From Bacteroidota bacterium (GTDB taxonomy: Bacteria > Bacteroidota > Bacteroidia > NS11-12g > UBA9320): a stretch of 64,000 nucleotides of DNA. The DNA is taken from the NCBI GenBank assembly GCA_002746305.1, contig NVWV01000002.1, forward strand, positions 107,737-171,736, read 5' to 3'. Of this stretch, positions 6,940-16,810 are shown piece after piece. The notes below the pieces were generated by a model. The model did not search any database, was not told where the DNA came from, and worked only from the letters and a program-made list of their open reading frames with translations. A program made the translations under genes and the position numbers. How positions within the stretch are numbered: the stretch's first letter is position 1; each line of letters opens with the position of its first letter.

Positions 6940-8448
6940 CTACTGAACAAGTATTTTATTCGTTGCAGTCTTCCCTTCAAAAAGTACTTGAATAAAGTAA
7001 CTTCCGCTTTCTACGTTGTCAACTTTAACAAAGTTAATCCAGTTATTTAGTCTTCCAGATTGTATCAACTGACCTTGAATATTGGTTAAACGATACGAAG
7101 CTCCAGGGTCACACTGTACTTTTAGGTAATCATTTGCTGGATTTGGGTAGATACTCACTTCCAATTCTTTAATGTTAGAAACACCAAGTATTGGCATATC
7201 CTTTAAGATACTGTCCGCTTTAATCGCATTTGGGATTCCGTGGCCGTATTCATTATCTGGAGTGTTATATCTATCAGCACTTCGTAGGATTGCTTCAAAA
7301 ATTTGAGCGTTGGTTTTATCGGTGTGAGCACCTTTTAAACAAGCAACAAGGCCTGCTACCAATGGACCTGAGAATGAAGTTCCACTTCCAGTTCTCAAAA
7401 TTCCATCTACATCTGGAATAGTATTTCGGCGTCCCATTGCAGTTACATCTGGCTTAATTCGCCCATCTGAACTTGGACCTCTACTCGAAAAATCGGTAAC
7501 CACTTCAAAGCTGTCCACTGCTCCAATACACAGCACATCTTTACCGTCACAAGGAGCAGTAATATAAAACCAAGGATCATCTCCTGAATTTCCTGCACTA
7601 TTAGTAATGAAAATGCCAAGACTTGCGGCTTTTTGAGCTGCGAGGGTAATTAAAGTACTTTGACCATCCATATCTTGGTAGGTGTAATCACCTTCCAACG
7701 AATCGAACAACGAATACCCCAAACTGGAGTGAATGATATCTACGCCTATAGAATCTGCCCATTCCATAGCTCGTAGCCAGTTCAATTCCTCAATGTGCTT
7801 TTCGGTTCCTGCTTGTTCCGTTCTTACTAATATAAAGTCCGCACCTGGAGCAGTTCCTACCATACTATCGGGATAATTTATGCCGGCCAGGGCCAAGACT
7901 TGCATACCATGAGAACTTTCTCTGTAAGTCAATGTATCATTGGTTACAAAATCACGCGTTTCTTTAATTTGGTTATTGGCCCAAAGAGAATCAAACACAG
8001 GCAATGAGTCCACTTTAAAAAAACCAGCATCAAATATTGCTAAACGAACTCCTTTGCCAGTAAAACCCATTTGATGATAGGTATGAATCTGCATCATTTC
8101 TATTTGCCAATCGCTATTACCATACTCAAAGTCTTCAGCAATTTGCTCTTCTTTTACCCTGTAAGAACCCAGTTGCTCGATTCTAGCCACATAGGGAAGG
8201 TCTTTAGCAATATCAACGTATTTGGAGTCTATACAAGCAGCATTGAGCCATTTGCTTGTTCCTTGTATAGAGACATTTCGTTTTTGTAGGTCTTCTATAT
8301 AATCAGGACACACTTCACTCTTAAAGTAATCTTGGTTGGTATCACATTTGTCAGTAAAGTACACCCAAACACTTTGTGCTTGAGTCATGTTAACCGCAAT
8401 AAATCCAAGAAAAAAGAGGCTAGTCCTCCAGTAGTTGTTTAATTTCAT
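6940..8448 (-). CDS. Subtilisin-family (S8) serine protease secreted by T9SS
   Basis: A signal peptide (to about residue 24) is followed by a short pro-region and a subtilase domain with the complete triad: Asp140 (AIFDAGFF), His180 (SSHGMQV) and Ser358 (GTSFSGP), plus the oxyanion Asn in SAGNSGD. The last 80 residues are a type A sorting domain (VSIYPNPANDYLKV to NKILVQ), so the protein should cross the outer membrane by T9SS. Its start lies within the 3' end of mutS (29-bp overlap), so it is probably co-transcribed with mutS, an odd pairing of DNA repair and secretion that may reflect compaction only. Confidence 0.92.
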   Translation of the reverse strand: MKLNNYWRTSLFFLGFIAVNMTQAQSVWVYFTDKCDTNQDYFKSEVCPDYIEDLQKRNVSIQGTSKWLNAACIDSKYVDIAKDLPYVARIEQLGSYRVKEEQIAEDFEYGNSDWQIEMMQIHTYHQMGFTGKGVRLAIFDAGFFKVDSLPVFDSLWANNQIKETRDFVTNDTLTYRESSHGMQVLALAGINYPDSMVGTAPGADFILVRTEQAGTEKHIEELNWLRAMEWADSIGVDIIHSSLGYSLFDSLEGDYTYQDMDGQSTLITLAAQKAASLGIFITNSAGNSGDDPWFYITAPCDGKDVLCIGAVDSFEVVTDFSSRGPSSDGRIKPDVTAMGRRNTIPDVDGILRTGSGTSFSGPLVAGLVACLKGAHTDKTNAQIFEAILRSADRYNTPDNEYGHGIPNAIKADSILKDMPILGVSNIKELEVSIYPNPANDYLKVQCDPGASYRLTNIQGQLIQSGRLNNWINFVKVDNVESGSYFIQVLFEGKTATNKILVQ

Positions 8449-11023
8449 TCAATTTCATTAATGCCTCAATAGGAGTGAGGCTTTCGATGTTCAAGGTATC
8501 TATACTTTGAAGTATTTCCGCAGTTTTCGGGTCATTTATTTGAAATAAATTCAACTGGAAATCATCTTTAACCTTTTTAATAGAATCCTTGGTACTGATG
8601 CTCTCTCGATCATTCTCCAATTGTCTTAAAATAGTATCGGCACGTTTGAGCACTTTCTTGGGTATTCCTGCCATACGGGCCACATGGATACCAAAACTAT
8701 GTTCACTACCACCTTTTTTCATTTTACGTAAGAAGATTACCTTTTTACGCTTTTCTTCTGTGCTTACATAGTAGTTAACTATTCCCTCACATCTTGCTTC
8801 CAATTCGTTTAATTCATGATAATGCGTAGCAAATATGGTCTTGGGTCTTGTTTCATCTTGATTTAGAAATTCAGCAATACTCCATGCCAAACTAACACCG
8901 TCAAAGGTGCTGGTACCTCTACCTATTTCATCCAAAATTACGAGACTACGTTCGCTTAAATTGTTTAGGATAGAAGCAGTTTCCACCATTTCTACCATAA
9001 AAGTGGACTCACCTTGTGATATATTATCAGAAGCACCTACACGGGTATAGATCTTATCAACTAAACCAATATGAGCATGCTGTGCAGGAACGAAGCAGCC
9101 AACTTGTGCCAACAAGACTGTTAATGCGGTTTGTCTCAAGATTGCAGACTTACCCGACATATTGGGGCCTGTTAGGATGATGATTTGTTGTTCGTCCTTA
9201 TTGAGATAAATATCATTGGGGATATAGTTCTCACCAGTACTAAGTTGTTGCTCGATTACAGGATGTCGTCCATCCTTTATAGCCAAACTCATATCATCTG
9301 CTACTTCTGGTTTTGTGTAGTTATAGTCATTTGATATTTTAGCAAAGCTGCATAGACAATCTAGTTTAGCGATCACTCGTGAGTTACGCTGCACATTCGT
9401 TATGTAAACGTTTAATTTGCTAACAAGCTCAATGTACAGAGTAGCTTCTAACTCGCTAATTTTACTATCTGCTGCGAGTATTTTTTCTTCAAACTCCTTT
9501 AACTCAGGTGTGATATATCGCTCTGCATTTACCAAGGTCTGCTTTCTAATCCATTCCTCAGGAACCTTATCTCTATGTGTATGTGTAACTTCAAGGTAAT
9601 ACCCGAAAACGTTATTAAATGCTAGTTTAAGACTGGATATTCCACTTTTTTCAGCTTCTCTATTTTTTAAGCCAAGTAAGTAGTCCTTACTGTTTTTGGA
9701 AATGGAGATATACTCATCCAACTCAGCATCTACGCCCATTTTAAAGACTCCGCCCTTACTTGGTATCACAGGGGCATCTTCTGCTATATGTGAATCGATA
9801 AGCTCAACCAAGTCCTCGCAAAGGAATAATTGGTCTGCATATTTTTCTATTGGTCTAGATTCCACTGAAGAACATCTATCCTTAACGGTAGCCACAGACT
9901 TCATCGCAGCTGATAGTTGGAGTAATTCCTTAGGGTTGATTCTTCTTAGAGCAACCTTACTGATTAATCTTTCCAAATCTCCAATTTGACTAATGTCTTC
10001 TTCTAAGCCATCATGCAACTTTGTATCCGTCATAAGATACTCAACAGTATCTTGACGTTGGTGGATCTCTGTTAAATCAAGAAGCGGGAGAATCAACCAG
10101 TTTCGCATCAATCTACTTCCCATAGGAGAGATAGTCTTATCTACAACATCTAAGAGACTGATGCCCGTAGGATGGTTACTGTGAATAATCTCTAGGTTAC
10201 GAATGGTAAAAGAGTCAATCCAAACATGGCTTTGTTCATCAATTCGCTTTATACTATTGATATGTTCTAAGTCGGTATGTTTGGATTGATTGAGGTAGTG
10301 AATAACCGCACCAGCAGCTATAGTAGCCTCTTCCATATGGTCAATTCCAAAACCGCGAAGTGATTCTATGTCAAAGTGCTTATTTAACTGCTCTTTACAA
10401 TAATCCTCTTCAAAAAACCATTTATCAATGGCATAGGAATAATACTCTTCACCATAGACTCTATCAAATTGTTCTCGGTAGCTCTTACTAAGTATTATTT
10501 CGGAAGGTTGAAAGGTTTTGATGAGTCTCTCGATGTAATCTTGGTTACCCTGAGCAACCATAAATTCACCCGTACTCAGATCAGCAAATGAAACACCTAC
10601 ACTCTTACTGTGCTGGTAAATGGCTGCTAGAAAGTTATTACTTCTACTATCAAAGGTTTTATCATTTGCAGAGACGCCAGGTGTAATGAGTTCTGTAACC
10701 CCACGTTTTACAATTGTCTTCGTCTTCTTGGGATCTTCCAATTGCTCGCATACCGCAACACGTTGTCCTGCTCGCACTAATTTGGGTAGATATGTATCCA
10801 AAGAGTGATAGGGAAATCCAGCTAATTCTATTTTACTTCCGCCGTTGTTCCTATGTGTCAGTACTATATTTAGAATTTTGGAAGCAACTACTGCATCTTC
10901 ACCAAACAATTCATAGAAATCACCAACCCTAAAAAGCAATAATGTACCGGGATATTCGGTCTTTATCTGACCGTATTGCTGCATGAGTGGAGTTTCCTTT
11001 TGCTGTTTTACCTTTGTGCTCAA
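8420..11023 (-). CDS. mutS: DNA mismatch repair ATPase MutS
   Basis: This is a full-length MutS of about 867 residues. The mismatch-reading Phe-x-Glu motif is at residues 36-38 (GDFYELFGEDAV), the Walker A GPNMSGKS at 619-626, and the Walker B with signature LVILDEIGRGTSTFDG follows. The frame is open far upstream, but that stretch reads through the divergent methyltransferase gene and is not MutS-like. The family N-terminus (ETPLMQQYGQIK) is reached by a TTG giving MSTKVKQQKETPL; the first ATG, at 10984, would begin at MQQYGQ and is the alternative. The divergent methyltransferase also starts at TTG, only 13 bp away. The 3' end overlaps the subtilase gene. Confidence 0.95.
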   Translation of the reverse strand: MSTKVKQQKETPLMQQYGQIKTEYPGTLLLFRVGDFYELFGEDAVVASKILNIVLTHRNNGGSKIELAGFPYHSLDTYLPKLVRAGQRVAVCEQLEDPKKTKTIVKRGVTELITPGVSANDKTFDSRSNNFLAAIYQHSKSVGVSFADLSTGEFMVAQGNQDYIERLIKTFQPSEIILSKSYREQFDRVYGEEYYSYAIDKWFFEEDYCKEQLNKHFDIESLRGFGIDHMEEATIAAGAVIHYLNQSKHTDLEHINSIKRIDEQSHVWIDSFTIRNLEIIHSNHPTGISLLDVVDKTISPMGSRLMRNWLILPLLDLTEIHQRQDTVEYLMTDTKLHDGLEEDISQIGDLERLISKVALRRINPKELLQLSAAMKSVATVKDRCSSVESRPIEKYADQLFLCEDLVELIDSHIAEDAPVIPSKGGVFKMGVDAELDEYISISKNSKDYLLGLKNREAEKSGISSLKLAFNNVFGYYLEVTHTHRDKVPEEWIRKQTLVNAERYITPELKEFEEKILAADSKISELEATLYIELVSKLNVYITNVQRNSRVIAKLDCLCSFAKISNDYNYTKPEVADDMSLAIKDGRHPVIEQQLSTGENYIPNDIYLNKDEQQIIILTGPNMSGKSAILRQTALTVLLAQVGCFVPAQHAHIGLVDKIYTRVGASDNISQGESTFMVEMVETASILNNLSERSLVILDEIGRGTSTFDGVSLAWSIAEFLNQDETRPKTIFATHYHELNELEARCEGIVNYYVSTEEKRKKVIFLRKMKKGGSEHSFGIHVARMAGIPKKVLKRADTILRQLENDRESISTKDSIKKVKDDFQLNLFQINDPKTAEILQSIDTLNIESLTPIEALMKLNEIKQLLED

Positions 11024-11036
11024 ATCAAGTTGAAAA

Positions 11037-11564
11037 TTGACTCGCAAGTTAAAAAACCAAGACCTCAATAGGCTGACTGTTGAAAAATATAGGAAAGTTT
11101 CTAAAACCCCCATAATAGTTGTACTGGACAACATCCGAAGTATGCACAATGTAGGTGCTATTTTTCGAACCTCGGATGCCTTTAGAGTTGCTAAAATATA
11201 CCTCTGTGGAATTACTGCCACACCACCGCATCGGGACATTAGAAAGACTGCACTCGGAGCAGAGGAAAGTGTAGCATGGGAGTATACCAAAACGACTCAG
11301 GAAGCCATTGACCAACTTAAAGATTGTCACGTATGTGCTCTTGAGCAAGTAGAAGGAAGTGTTCCGTTGCGTGAAGTAAAATTGCCACTTGACAAGACTA
11401 TAGTGTTAATTGTGGGTAATGAGGTTGATGGAGTAGACGAAAATTTGCTTGATTATTGCAACCAAGTAATAGAGATACCTCAGTTTGGTACCAAACATTC
11501 ATTTAATGTAAGTGTATCAACCGGAATTACTCTCTGGGAAATATTTAATAAAATAAATGCGTAA
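11037..11564 (+). CDS. TrmH/SpoU-family RNA 2'-O-methyltransferase
   Basis: This is a single SPOUT domain of 175 residues. The three family motifs are present: VVLDNIRSMHNVGAIFRTSDAF (residues 28-49), IVLIVGNEVDGV and the Ser-rich knot motif SFNVSVSTGITLWE near the C-terminus. The enzyme should methylate a ribose 2'-OH of tRNA or rRNA using S-adenosylmethionine; the target cannot be read from sequence. No ATG precedes the conserved region, so a TTG start (MTRKLKNQDLNRL) is inferred from the usual MRKL-type N-terminus of relatives. The next gene begins inside its 3' end (8-bp overlap). Confidence 0.88.
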   Translation: MTRKLKNQDLNRLTVEKYRKVSKTPIIVVLDNIRSMHNVGAIFRTSDAFRVAKIYLCGITATPPHRDIRKTALGAEESVAWEYTKTTQEAIDQLKDCHVCALEQVEGSVPLREVKLPLDKTIVLIVGNEVDGVDENLLDYCNQVIEIPQFGTKHSFNVSVSTGITLWEIFNKINA

Positions 11565-13632
11565 AACCATAGCCATACTTGCTTTAACTGTAATAGGAAT
11601 AGTTTCTAGCTTGCCTGTTCTTGCCAATGATATTGTCGATAAATTTGTCGATAGAATAGGTCGTGAGCAAACAAGAATTGACCTATTGGATGGAAATGAA
11701 GACCAGTTTGTAAGACTTAAAAGTGACTTACAAGGTGATCAAGCCACAGCAACTTACCTTACTGATACCAAGGAAATTGTTGATGTCATTTTAGCAGATG
11801 GACTCTTGTCCGATGCAATGAAAATTGATCAGCTCACAAGGGTTTTAAATATTCTAAGAGACGTAGACCAAAAGAACGTACATTTTTATACGCAGTTCAA
11901 ACCTATCATAGATTTGATTACGAAAGTGCAACAGGTAAAGGATGTAAATAGACTCAACTCCATACTTAAAAGCAATGTACGAGCCTCTCTTAATCTGATG
12001 GCATTCTATGTGGACAAACCTGTGGCAGAGCCGTTTTTTATGGCAGCCGCACGATCAGAACCTTCGGAGTTATTAAAACATTACAAGGAAATAGATTACA
12101 AGCCTTTTAGCGTAAAAATATTGGATGAGATTGCTCGTGTAGCACCCATGAAGATTAAAACGTATTTGCACAGTTGGAATGCTGTACATCAGCGTATTAA
12201 GGGAAGTGAAAACCGAATCACCAATGAAGTATATGCTATTTATCAAAAGAAAGGTGCAGCCACTCGAGCATTCATTTTATTGAATGACATTTACAATGGT
12301 AAACTTAGCATAGATGAAGCCCACGAGATTGCTCGCTTTGACCATAGTTTATTTGAATATCTCATCAGCATGCAGGCAGATGAATCCCTGAATGGAAGAC
12401 ATTCCATAGATGATGCACTTGCGACTCAATGCCTTAAACATGTGCGGATAATTAATGATTTACATGAAAAATCAGATGCAGTACGTTTCCAAAGCTTGAA
12501 TAAGTTTAATGCTTCAGAGATTTATACGCTAATGGTATATAGTGAAGACGAAATATATACATCTACATTTTTGGGTATGAACAAACGAATGATGGCAAAG
12601 GTGGATGCAGCGAGCACCTATGAGTTCTTACACCATCTAAACTTCAATAAGTTCAGAACCTTTATCAAGATGGCGGCTGGATATAATACATTGAACTCTT
12701 TCCTTGGAAAAATGGGAGAGTACGAAAAGCAAAAGCTATTTGCAAAATTGGTAGAAGGTATAGAGCATGCCAACGACAATTTGGAAAGTGCGGTGGCCAT
12801 AGCAGATACGTATGGTAGCATTCGTTCGCACAGCAATAAATTAATGTTTGAGCAGGCTATTTTGGCGTATTACTCTCAAATACAATATACGGATAGAGAG
12901 GCTGAGAAGTTATATGGACTTATCTTAAGTGTATTTGACCTCGGAGGTCAGGTTTCTTCTAACATGGCACTCAACGATCAAGAGATAAGCTTGAAAATAC
13001 TTCCAATCAGCAGAATCTATAAAGAAGGAAAAAATGTACAACAGCATTTCTTTTTTGATGATCCAGATGGTAAAGCGTCTTACGCACATTTCTTGGGAAT
13101 GTTTAGAAACGGAAACTGGAAGGTTTTGGATAAAGGGACGTACATCGTTATTGTTTCTAGGAGCGGTATGGCTGTTGAGATTTATGCAAACAAACCTACA
13201 TCTGAGTATGCAGGGCAAGATGCGATAAAAGCACACTTTCAAGAGACTGGTCGTTGGCCAGATGTAGTAGTACATCGAGGACATTCGTATTTTGCAAGTG
13301 CTGCCATAGAATCACTTACTCCAAGTGCTGAGATTGTGTTTCTAGGCTCTTGTGGAGGATATAATAACATAGCACAGGTACTCAAATACTCACCAGATGC
13401 CCAAATCATAAGTAGTAAGCAGATAGGCACCATGATGGTGAATGACAGACTGTGTCTTGAACTCAATGAAGTAATACGAAAGGGAAATGACATTATTTGG
13501 GATGATTTATGGGCTCATTTGGACAAGAAGTTTGCAAAAGGTTCTACTGCAAGTAGCCGTTTCAAAGACTATATCCCTCCACATAAAAATCTGGGTGCAT
13601 TATTGATTAAGACGTACCGAAGTATGTTGTAG
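11557..13632 (+). CDS. Large exported protein with possible caspase-like C-terminal domain
   Basis: A signal peptide (residues 1-23, LPVLANDI) leads into about 500 mainly helical residues with no motif I can name. The C-terminal part, from about residue 480, shows two strand-like hydrophobic stretches each ending in a possible catalytic residue: DVVVHRGHSYF (His573, His576) and AEIVFLGSCGGY (Cys599). This strand-His then strand-Cys order is that of clan CD cysteine peptidases (caspase, gingipain, clostripain). The following ISSKQIGTMMVNDRL and DYIPPHKNLGALLIK stretches look well conserved in character. It overlaps the methyltransferase gene by 8 bp. The activity is a hypothesis, and the domain could be a catalytically dead relative. 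Confidence 0.7.
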   Translation: MRKTIAILALTVIGIVSSLPVLANDIVDKFVDRIGREQTRIDLLDGNEDQFVRLKSDLQGDQATATYLTDTKEIVDVILADGLLSDAMKIDQLTRVLNILRDVDQKNVHFYTQFKPIIDLITKVQQVKDVNRLNSILKSNVRASLNLMAFYVDKPVAEPFFMAAARSEPSELLKHYKEIDYKPFSVKILDEIARVAPMKIKTYLHSWNAVHQRIKGSENRITNEVYAIYQKKGAATRAFILLNDIYNGKLSIDEAHEIARFDHSLFEYLISMQADESLNGRHSIDDALATQCLKHVRIINDLHEKSDAVRFQSLNKFNASEIYTLMVYSEDEIYTSTFLGMNKRMMAKVDAASTYEFLHHLNFNKFRTFIKMAAGYNTLNSFLGKMGEYEKQKLFAKLVEGIEHANDNLESAVAIADTYGSIRSHSNKLMFEQAILAYYSQIQYTDREAEKLYGLILSVFDLGGQVSSNMALNDQEISLKILPISRIYKEGKNVQQHFFFDDPDGKASYAHFLGMFRNGNWKVLDKGTYIVIVSRSGMAVEIYANKPTSEYAGQDAIKAHFQETGRWPDVVVHRGHSYFASAAIESLTPSAEIVFLGSCGGYNNIAQVLKYSPDAQIISSKQIGTMMVNDRLCLELNEVIRKGNDIIWDDLWAHLDKKFAKGSTASSRFKDYIPPHKNLGALLIKTYRSML

Positions 13633-13684
13633 GTTTTTTTTGGTTGCCTGGTTGCGTAGTTGAATCCAAGTTGTTGTTTTTACT

Positions 13685-13744
13685 CAATGTCTCCTGTAAG
13701 GGACGTTGATGGTGAGAATGTATTTGTAGAACAAGCTACAACTT
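13685..13744 (+). repeat. Dispersed intergenic repeat, copy A
   Basis: Sixty bases beginning CAATGTCTCCTG match the element at 16811-16870 in the same orientation, with 54 of 60 positions identical by my alignment. Both copies lie in non-coding DNA near T9SS cargo genes. Five of the six differences would change an amino acid if the rightward frame were translated, so it does not look protein-coding. Confidence 0.85.
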
Positions 13745-14183
13745 GGGACTAGCGGAGGATTGTAGTTGGCCCTAGCGGAGTTAATGCAGGTGAGCTACTA
13801 GAATAAATGAGGCAATAATTGATGTTATAAAAACTAGATTACCTACTAATAAACGGTCGTAATCATTTGTTCTTTTTGCTATTAGCATATATATCTGATT
13901 ATTCCCATAGGGCCTAATAATAATGAGACTAAGTGCCAAACAGCTCCAGCATCGTAAATCAAAAAATAATCTTGTTGAAAAATTACGTGTACGGTTGGTG
14001 GTATTAGACAATATAGAAGACTAGCTATTAAAACAGTTTTAATGATATTAATTTCTTCCCATCAAGTTTTCCTAACCGTTAAACATGGAACGGCAATTGA
14101 AGGTAGAGCAACGTCTAATGATCAGACTTATCTTGCACTCATCCCCGGATTCCCTGCACCCTTTAGGTTCTATAAGCTCCGCA

Positions 14184-14191
14184 TATATTTG
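14184..14191 (+). promoter_or_regulatory. -7 promoter element (TATATTTG)
   Basis: This perfect TAnnTTTG match lies 18 nt before the ATG of the following T9SS cargo gene and rejects the longer upstream reading of that ORF. Confidence 0.6.
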
Positions 14192-14209
14192 TTACTAGAA
14201 AAATATAGT

Positions 14210-14896
14210 ATGAAATTCTTTATAAATAAACGATGCTTAATTCCTGTGATAACTATGCTACTCTATGGTCTTTCAAGTGGACAAATTTTGTTTGATACTC
14301 ATTATCACGAAAACTTAAATGTAGATTCTAGTCGATATGATTATAGATTACCTTTTGAAGTGATTAATAATGGAATTGATCCAGCAGACACTAATTTTAA
14401 TTGGGAAATCACATATATGGAGAAGGAAGAAGACTGGAACTATAGTGTTGTGACTTCGTATATGGCGTATGCTGATCCTAAAGGAGCCATGCCATTTTCC
14501 TTAGGAATAGATTCAACAATAGAATTTAGGATGGACTTTGCCATCTATGAAACCTCTGGAACTGGGGAACTTCATTTTAAGGTAACATCAGTATTATATC
14601 CTGATATCAAGGATTCAGTGATATTTAAAATTGTATCAAGGAATACTCTATCTGTCGGTAATTTAGACAATCAAGGCATACTTATTTATCCTAACCCTGC
14701 TTCTGATTATATCCAAATACAAACTGAATCAGGAGCATTTTATGAGATATCCAACCTAGTAGGTCAAGTCGTACAAACAGGAGAGATACTAAAACCACTA
14801 AGTTTTGTAGATTTAAAAAATCTATCTTCTGGCAGTTACTTTCTAAAGATTGAAGTTTCAGGACAGATTATTATTAAGAAAGTATTAGTTGAGTAA
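14210..14896 (+). CDS. T9SS type A sorting-domain protein, small secreted protein
   Basis: The protein has 228 residues. A signal peptide (SSGQ cleavage near residue 22) is followed by about 120 residues of beta-rich character beginning ILFDTHYHENLNVDSSRYDY, of no recognised family. The C-terminal 75 residues form a type A sorting domain (ILIYPNPASDYIQIQ, SGSYFLKIE, IIKKVLVE). The frame is open for 56 codons upstream, but the promoter lies inside that extension, so the ATG before MKFFINKR is the start. It should be exported across the outer membrane by T9SS and anchored or released; its role is unknown. Confidence 0.8.
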   Translation: MKFFINKRCLIPVITMLLYGLSSGQILFDTHYHENLNVDSSRYDYRLPFEVINNGIDPADTNFNWEITYMEKEEDWNYSVVTSYMAYADPKGAMPFSLGIDSTIEFRMDFAIYETSGTGELHFKVTSVLYPDIKDSVIFKIVSRNTLSVGNLDNQGILIYPNPASDYIQIQTESGAFYEISNLVGQVVQTGEILKPLSFVDLKNLSSGSYFLKIEVSGQIIIKKVLVE

Positions 14897-15049
14897 TTTT
14901 GGAATTAGTGCTAACTACTTCTGTCGCATTAATCCTGAAGACTCATTTTTTTATTGATAATTATATGCCTTTAAATGGGGCACGGTAAGTATTTAGAAAA
15001 TCAGCTTGTTTGACACACTACCAACATATGCGTAGAAGTTGCTGTGGGG

Positions 15050-16495
15050 TTATTGCTTTATAAATTTGTGTATTATCGATTTGTTGCTTTTATGATCTAG
15101 CCTTAAAAAATAAAAACCAGATTCTAAATCGGAAATTTCAATGGTTCTAGAATTGAGTATGTCTTCTTTCATAACCTGTCCACGTACATTTAGTATCGTA
15201 TAATTAAGTATATCTGTACTTTGTCCTTTTAAATGTAGTAAATCGTGTGCAGGATTAGGATAGAGTGATAAGTCCTTATTTGGTTTTAATTCATCTGCTC
15301 CTAATACGTAACCGGTCACATAATATTTGTAAAAAAATGATTTCCAGTTATTCGAAACTATATAAACCAGAAGAACATTGTTTTCTAATAAAAAAGACGT
15401 GTTCAAATAACCAGGACTACCATTGTAAATTCCTTCATCCGGCCAATATCCATTTTGCTCAAATGACGTGATTAAACTACCATCTTTCTCCCTAAGAGTT
15501 GCAAACCATTGAGACACTTTGTCCTCAGTATGGTATATGTTTTCAAATAAAATATAGGTATTGTCACCCAGTTTGAATGTTCCCTTTGGGTGATAATAGG
15601 TTTGGTAACCATTTATCCCTTGTGTAGAATCAATCTCTCCCGAAAGGGTAAGATGTATCCAAGTATTCTTATCATATAGCCTTATACCATTACTTGTTGC
15701 AACATATAGCCCAGTGCCATAGAAGGAATCTTTCATTTGGAAAAATCCATTTTGTGCAAATGCTAAATCCAATTCTAGGTCCATATTTAAACGATATGTG
15801 TAACCCGTTATTTGGATACTGCTGTCAAGATTCATTGTTCGTCTTACACATTTTCCGTACAATTTATCGCCTAAAATTATTAGATTCAAAGGTTTACCTA
15901 CAAGTGTATCGTTATCAACCAAAGATGGTAAGAAACCTGACAAGTTTCGAAGCTGAATCTCGCCATTGGTCAACGTAAATTTAATATACCTGTTAGTAGA
16001 AGAGCCGATTGAATTATAAATTCCTGTTATTTCTCCAAGTGGGTTAAGCCATTGTACCATGCTGTATATTCGTTCACGATCATCTATGTTTAAAAAAGGA
16101 TCTCGGATACTGGTTTGTGTTATTAGTGTGCCGTTTGTTAAATAAAATGTGATGGCTAAGTTTCCCTCATTGTAAGTAGTTATAACTATGGTATCATTTT
16201 GAAAACGTATACTGTTTACTACATTGATGCTTCCTGGAAGTATGTCGGCCAAAGCTACATAATTGGTTTTGTTACCAAAAGTCAAATCGGGTTTTCCGTC
16301 CTGTGTGAATCTGTACAATTTACCCCGTTGATTCGCAGTAAAAGTTGATGAGTAGGTGTAAATTTTACCGTCATTCATTATTGTTCTATTGGTGCTATCA
16401 GACTGGAAATAGAAACTAGAGTCTCTTACAAACGATTGAGCATACGTGAAAAGAATGAATAAAAAAAAAGCGGAGGTAATAGTTAGTCTTTTCAT
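15050..16495 (-). CDS. T9SS type A sorting-domain protein with delta-60-like repeats
   Basis: The protein has 481 residues. The signal peptide ends near TYAQ. The body has weakly conserved repeats resembling the delta-60 pattern, with DLTFGNKT, DLAFAQNGFF and SFEQNGYW as the clearest copies, suggesting a beta-propeller or solenoid. The C-terminus is a type A sorting domain (LSLYPNPAHDLLHLK, SGFYFLRLD, IIHKFIKQ). It faces the other small cargo gene across a 150-bp gap. It is a probable surface or secreted protein; no ligand is predicted. Confidence 0.78.
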   Translation of the reverse strand: MKRLTITSAFFLFILFTYAQSFVRDSSFYFQSDSTNRTIMNDGKIYTYSSTFTANQRGKLYRFTQDGKPDLTFGNKTNYVALADILPGSINVVNSIRFQNDTIVITTYNEGNLAITFYLTNGTLITQTSIRDPFLNIDDRERIYSMVQWLNPLGEITGIYNSIGSSTNRYIKFTLTNGEIQLRNLSGFLPSLVDNDTLVGKPLNLIILGDKLYGKCVRRTMNLDSSIQITGYTYRLNMDLELDLAFAQNGFFQMKDSFYGTGLYVATSNGIRLYDKNTWIHLTLSGEIDSTQGINGYQTYYHPKGTFKLGDNTYILFENIYHTEDKVSQWFATLREKDGSLITSFEQNGYWPDEGIYNGSPGYLNTSFLLENNVLLVYIVSNNWKSFFYKYYVTGYVLGADELKPNKDLSLYPNPAHDLLHLKGQSTDILNYTILNVRGQVMKEDILNSRTIEISDLESGFYFLRLDHKSNKSIIHKFIKQ

Positions 16496-16810
16496 AATAT
16501 TTCAACGAAGACCGTTTTCCGTTTGGTATATCAAATTTGTCATATTGTTCTTTTATCTAAATATCACTCACAGGACAATTGATGACTGTCTACCTCACCT
16601 TCCCAAGATCTCCACTTAACTCTTAGCCGCAGCGGTAATCTACCGGTAAGTTTTTAGATTTTCATCAATGGATTCGGTTGTGAATATCAATATGTGAAAG
16701 TTACCTTCAGTTGGCCTGTTGTTGGTAGGATTGTTTATTACATCCCTTCTGGATTTACCACTTTCTACTCAGTAATCAAATGTACAAATTTTAGAATTAT
16801 TGTACACTAC

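Larger units (their letters stand above)
13633..14209. other. Intergenic region with one copy of a 60-bp repeat
   Basis: No gene was found in about 580 bp. A T-run follows the preceding stop without a hairpin. The region holds repeat copy A (13685-13744), a short local duplication of CTAGCGGAG at about 13750 and 13772, and the promoter of the following gene at its right end. A 76-codon leftward frame at 13781-14011 lacks any motif and is not called. Confidence 0.55.

Noticed and set aside
11024..11290. N-terminal extension of the mutS frame
   Set aside because: The extension reads through the divergent methyltransferase gene and lacks MutS similarity; the family N-terminus begins near 11023.
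13781..14011. 76-codon leftward frame between the 691-residue protein gene and a T9SS cargo gene
   Set aside because: No recognisable motif or start signal, and it faces into a region better explained as intergenic with a repeat.
14042..14209. 56-codon upstream extension of the small T9SS cargo gene
   Set aside because: A perfect -7 box lies inside it, and a signal peptide begins at the later ATG.
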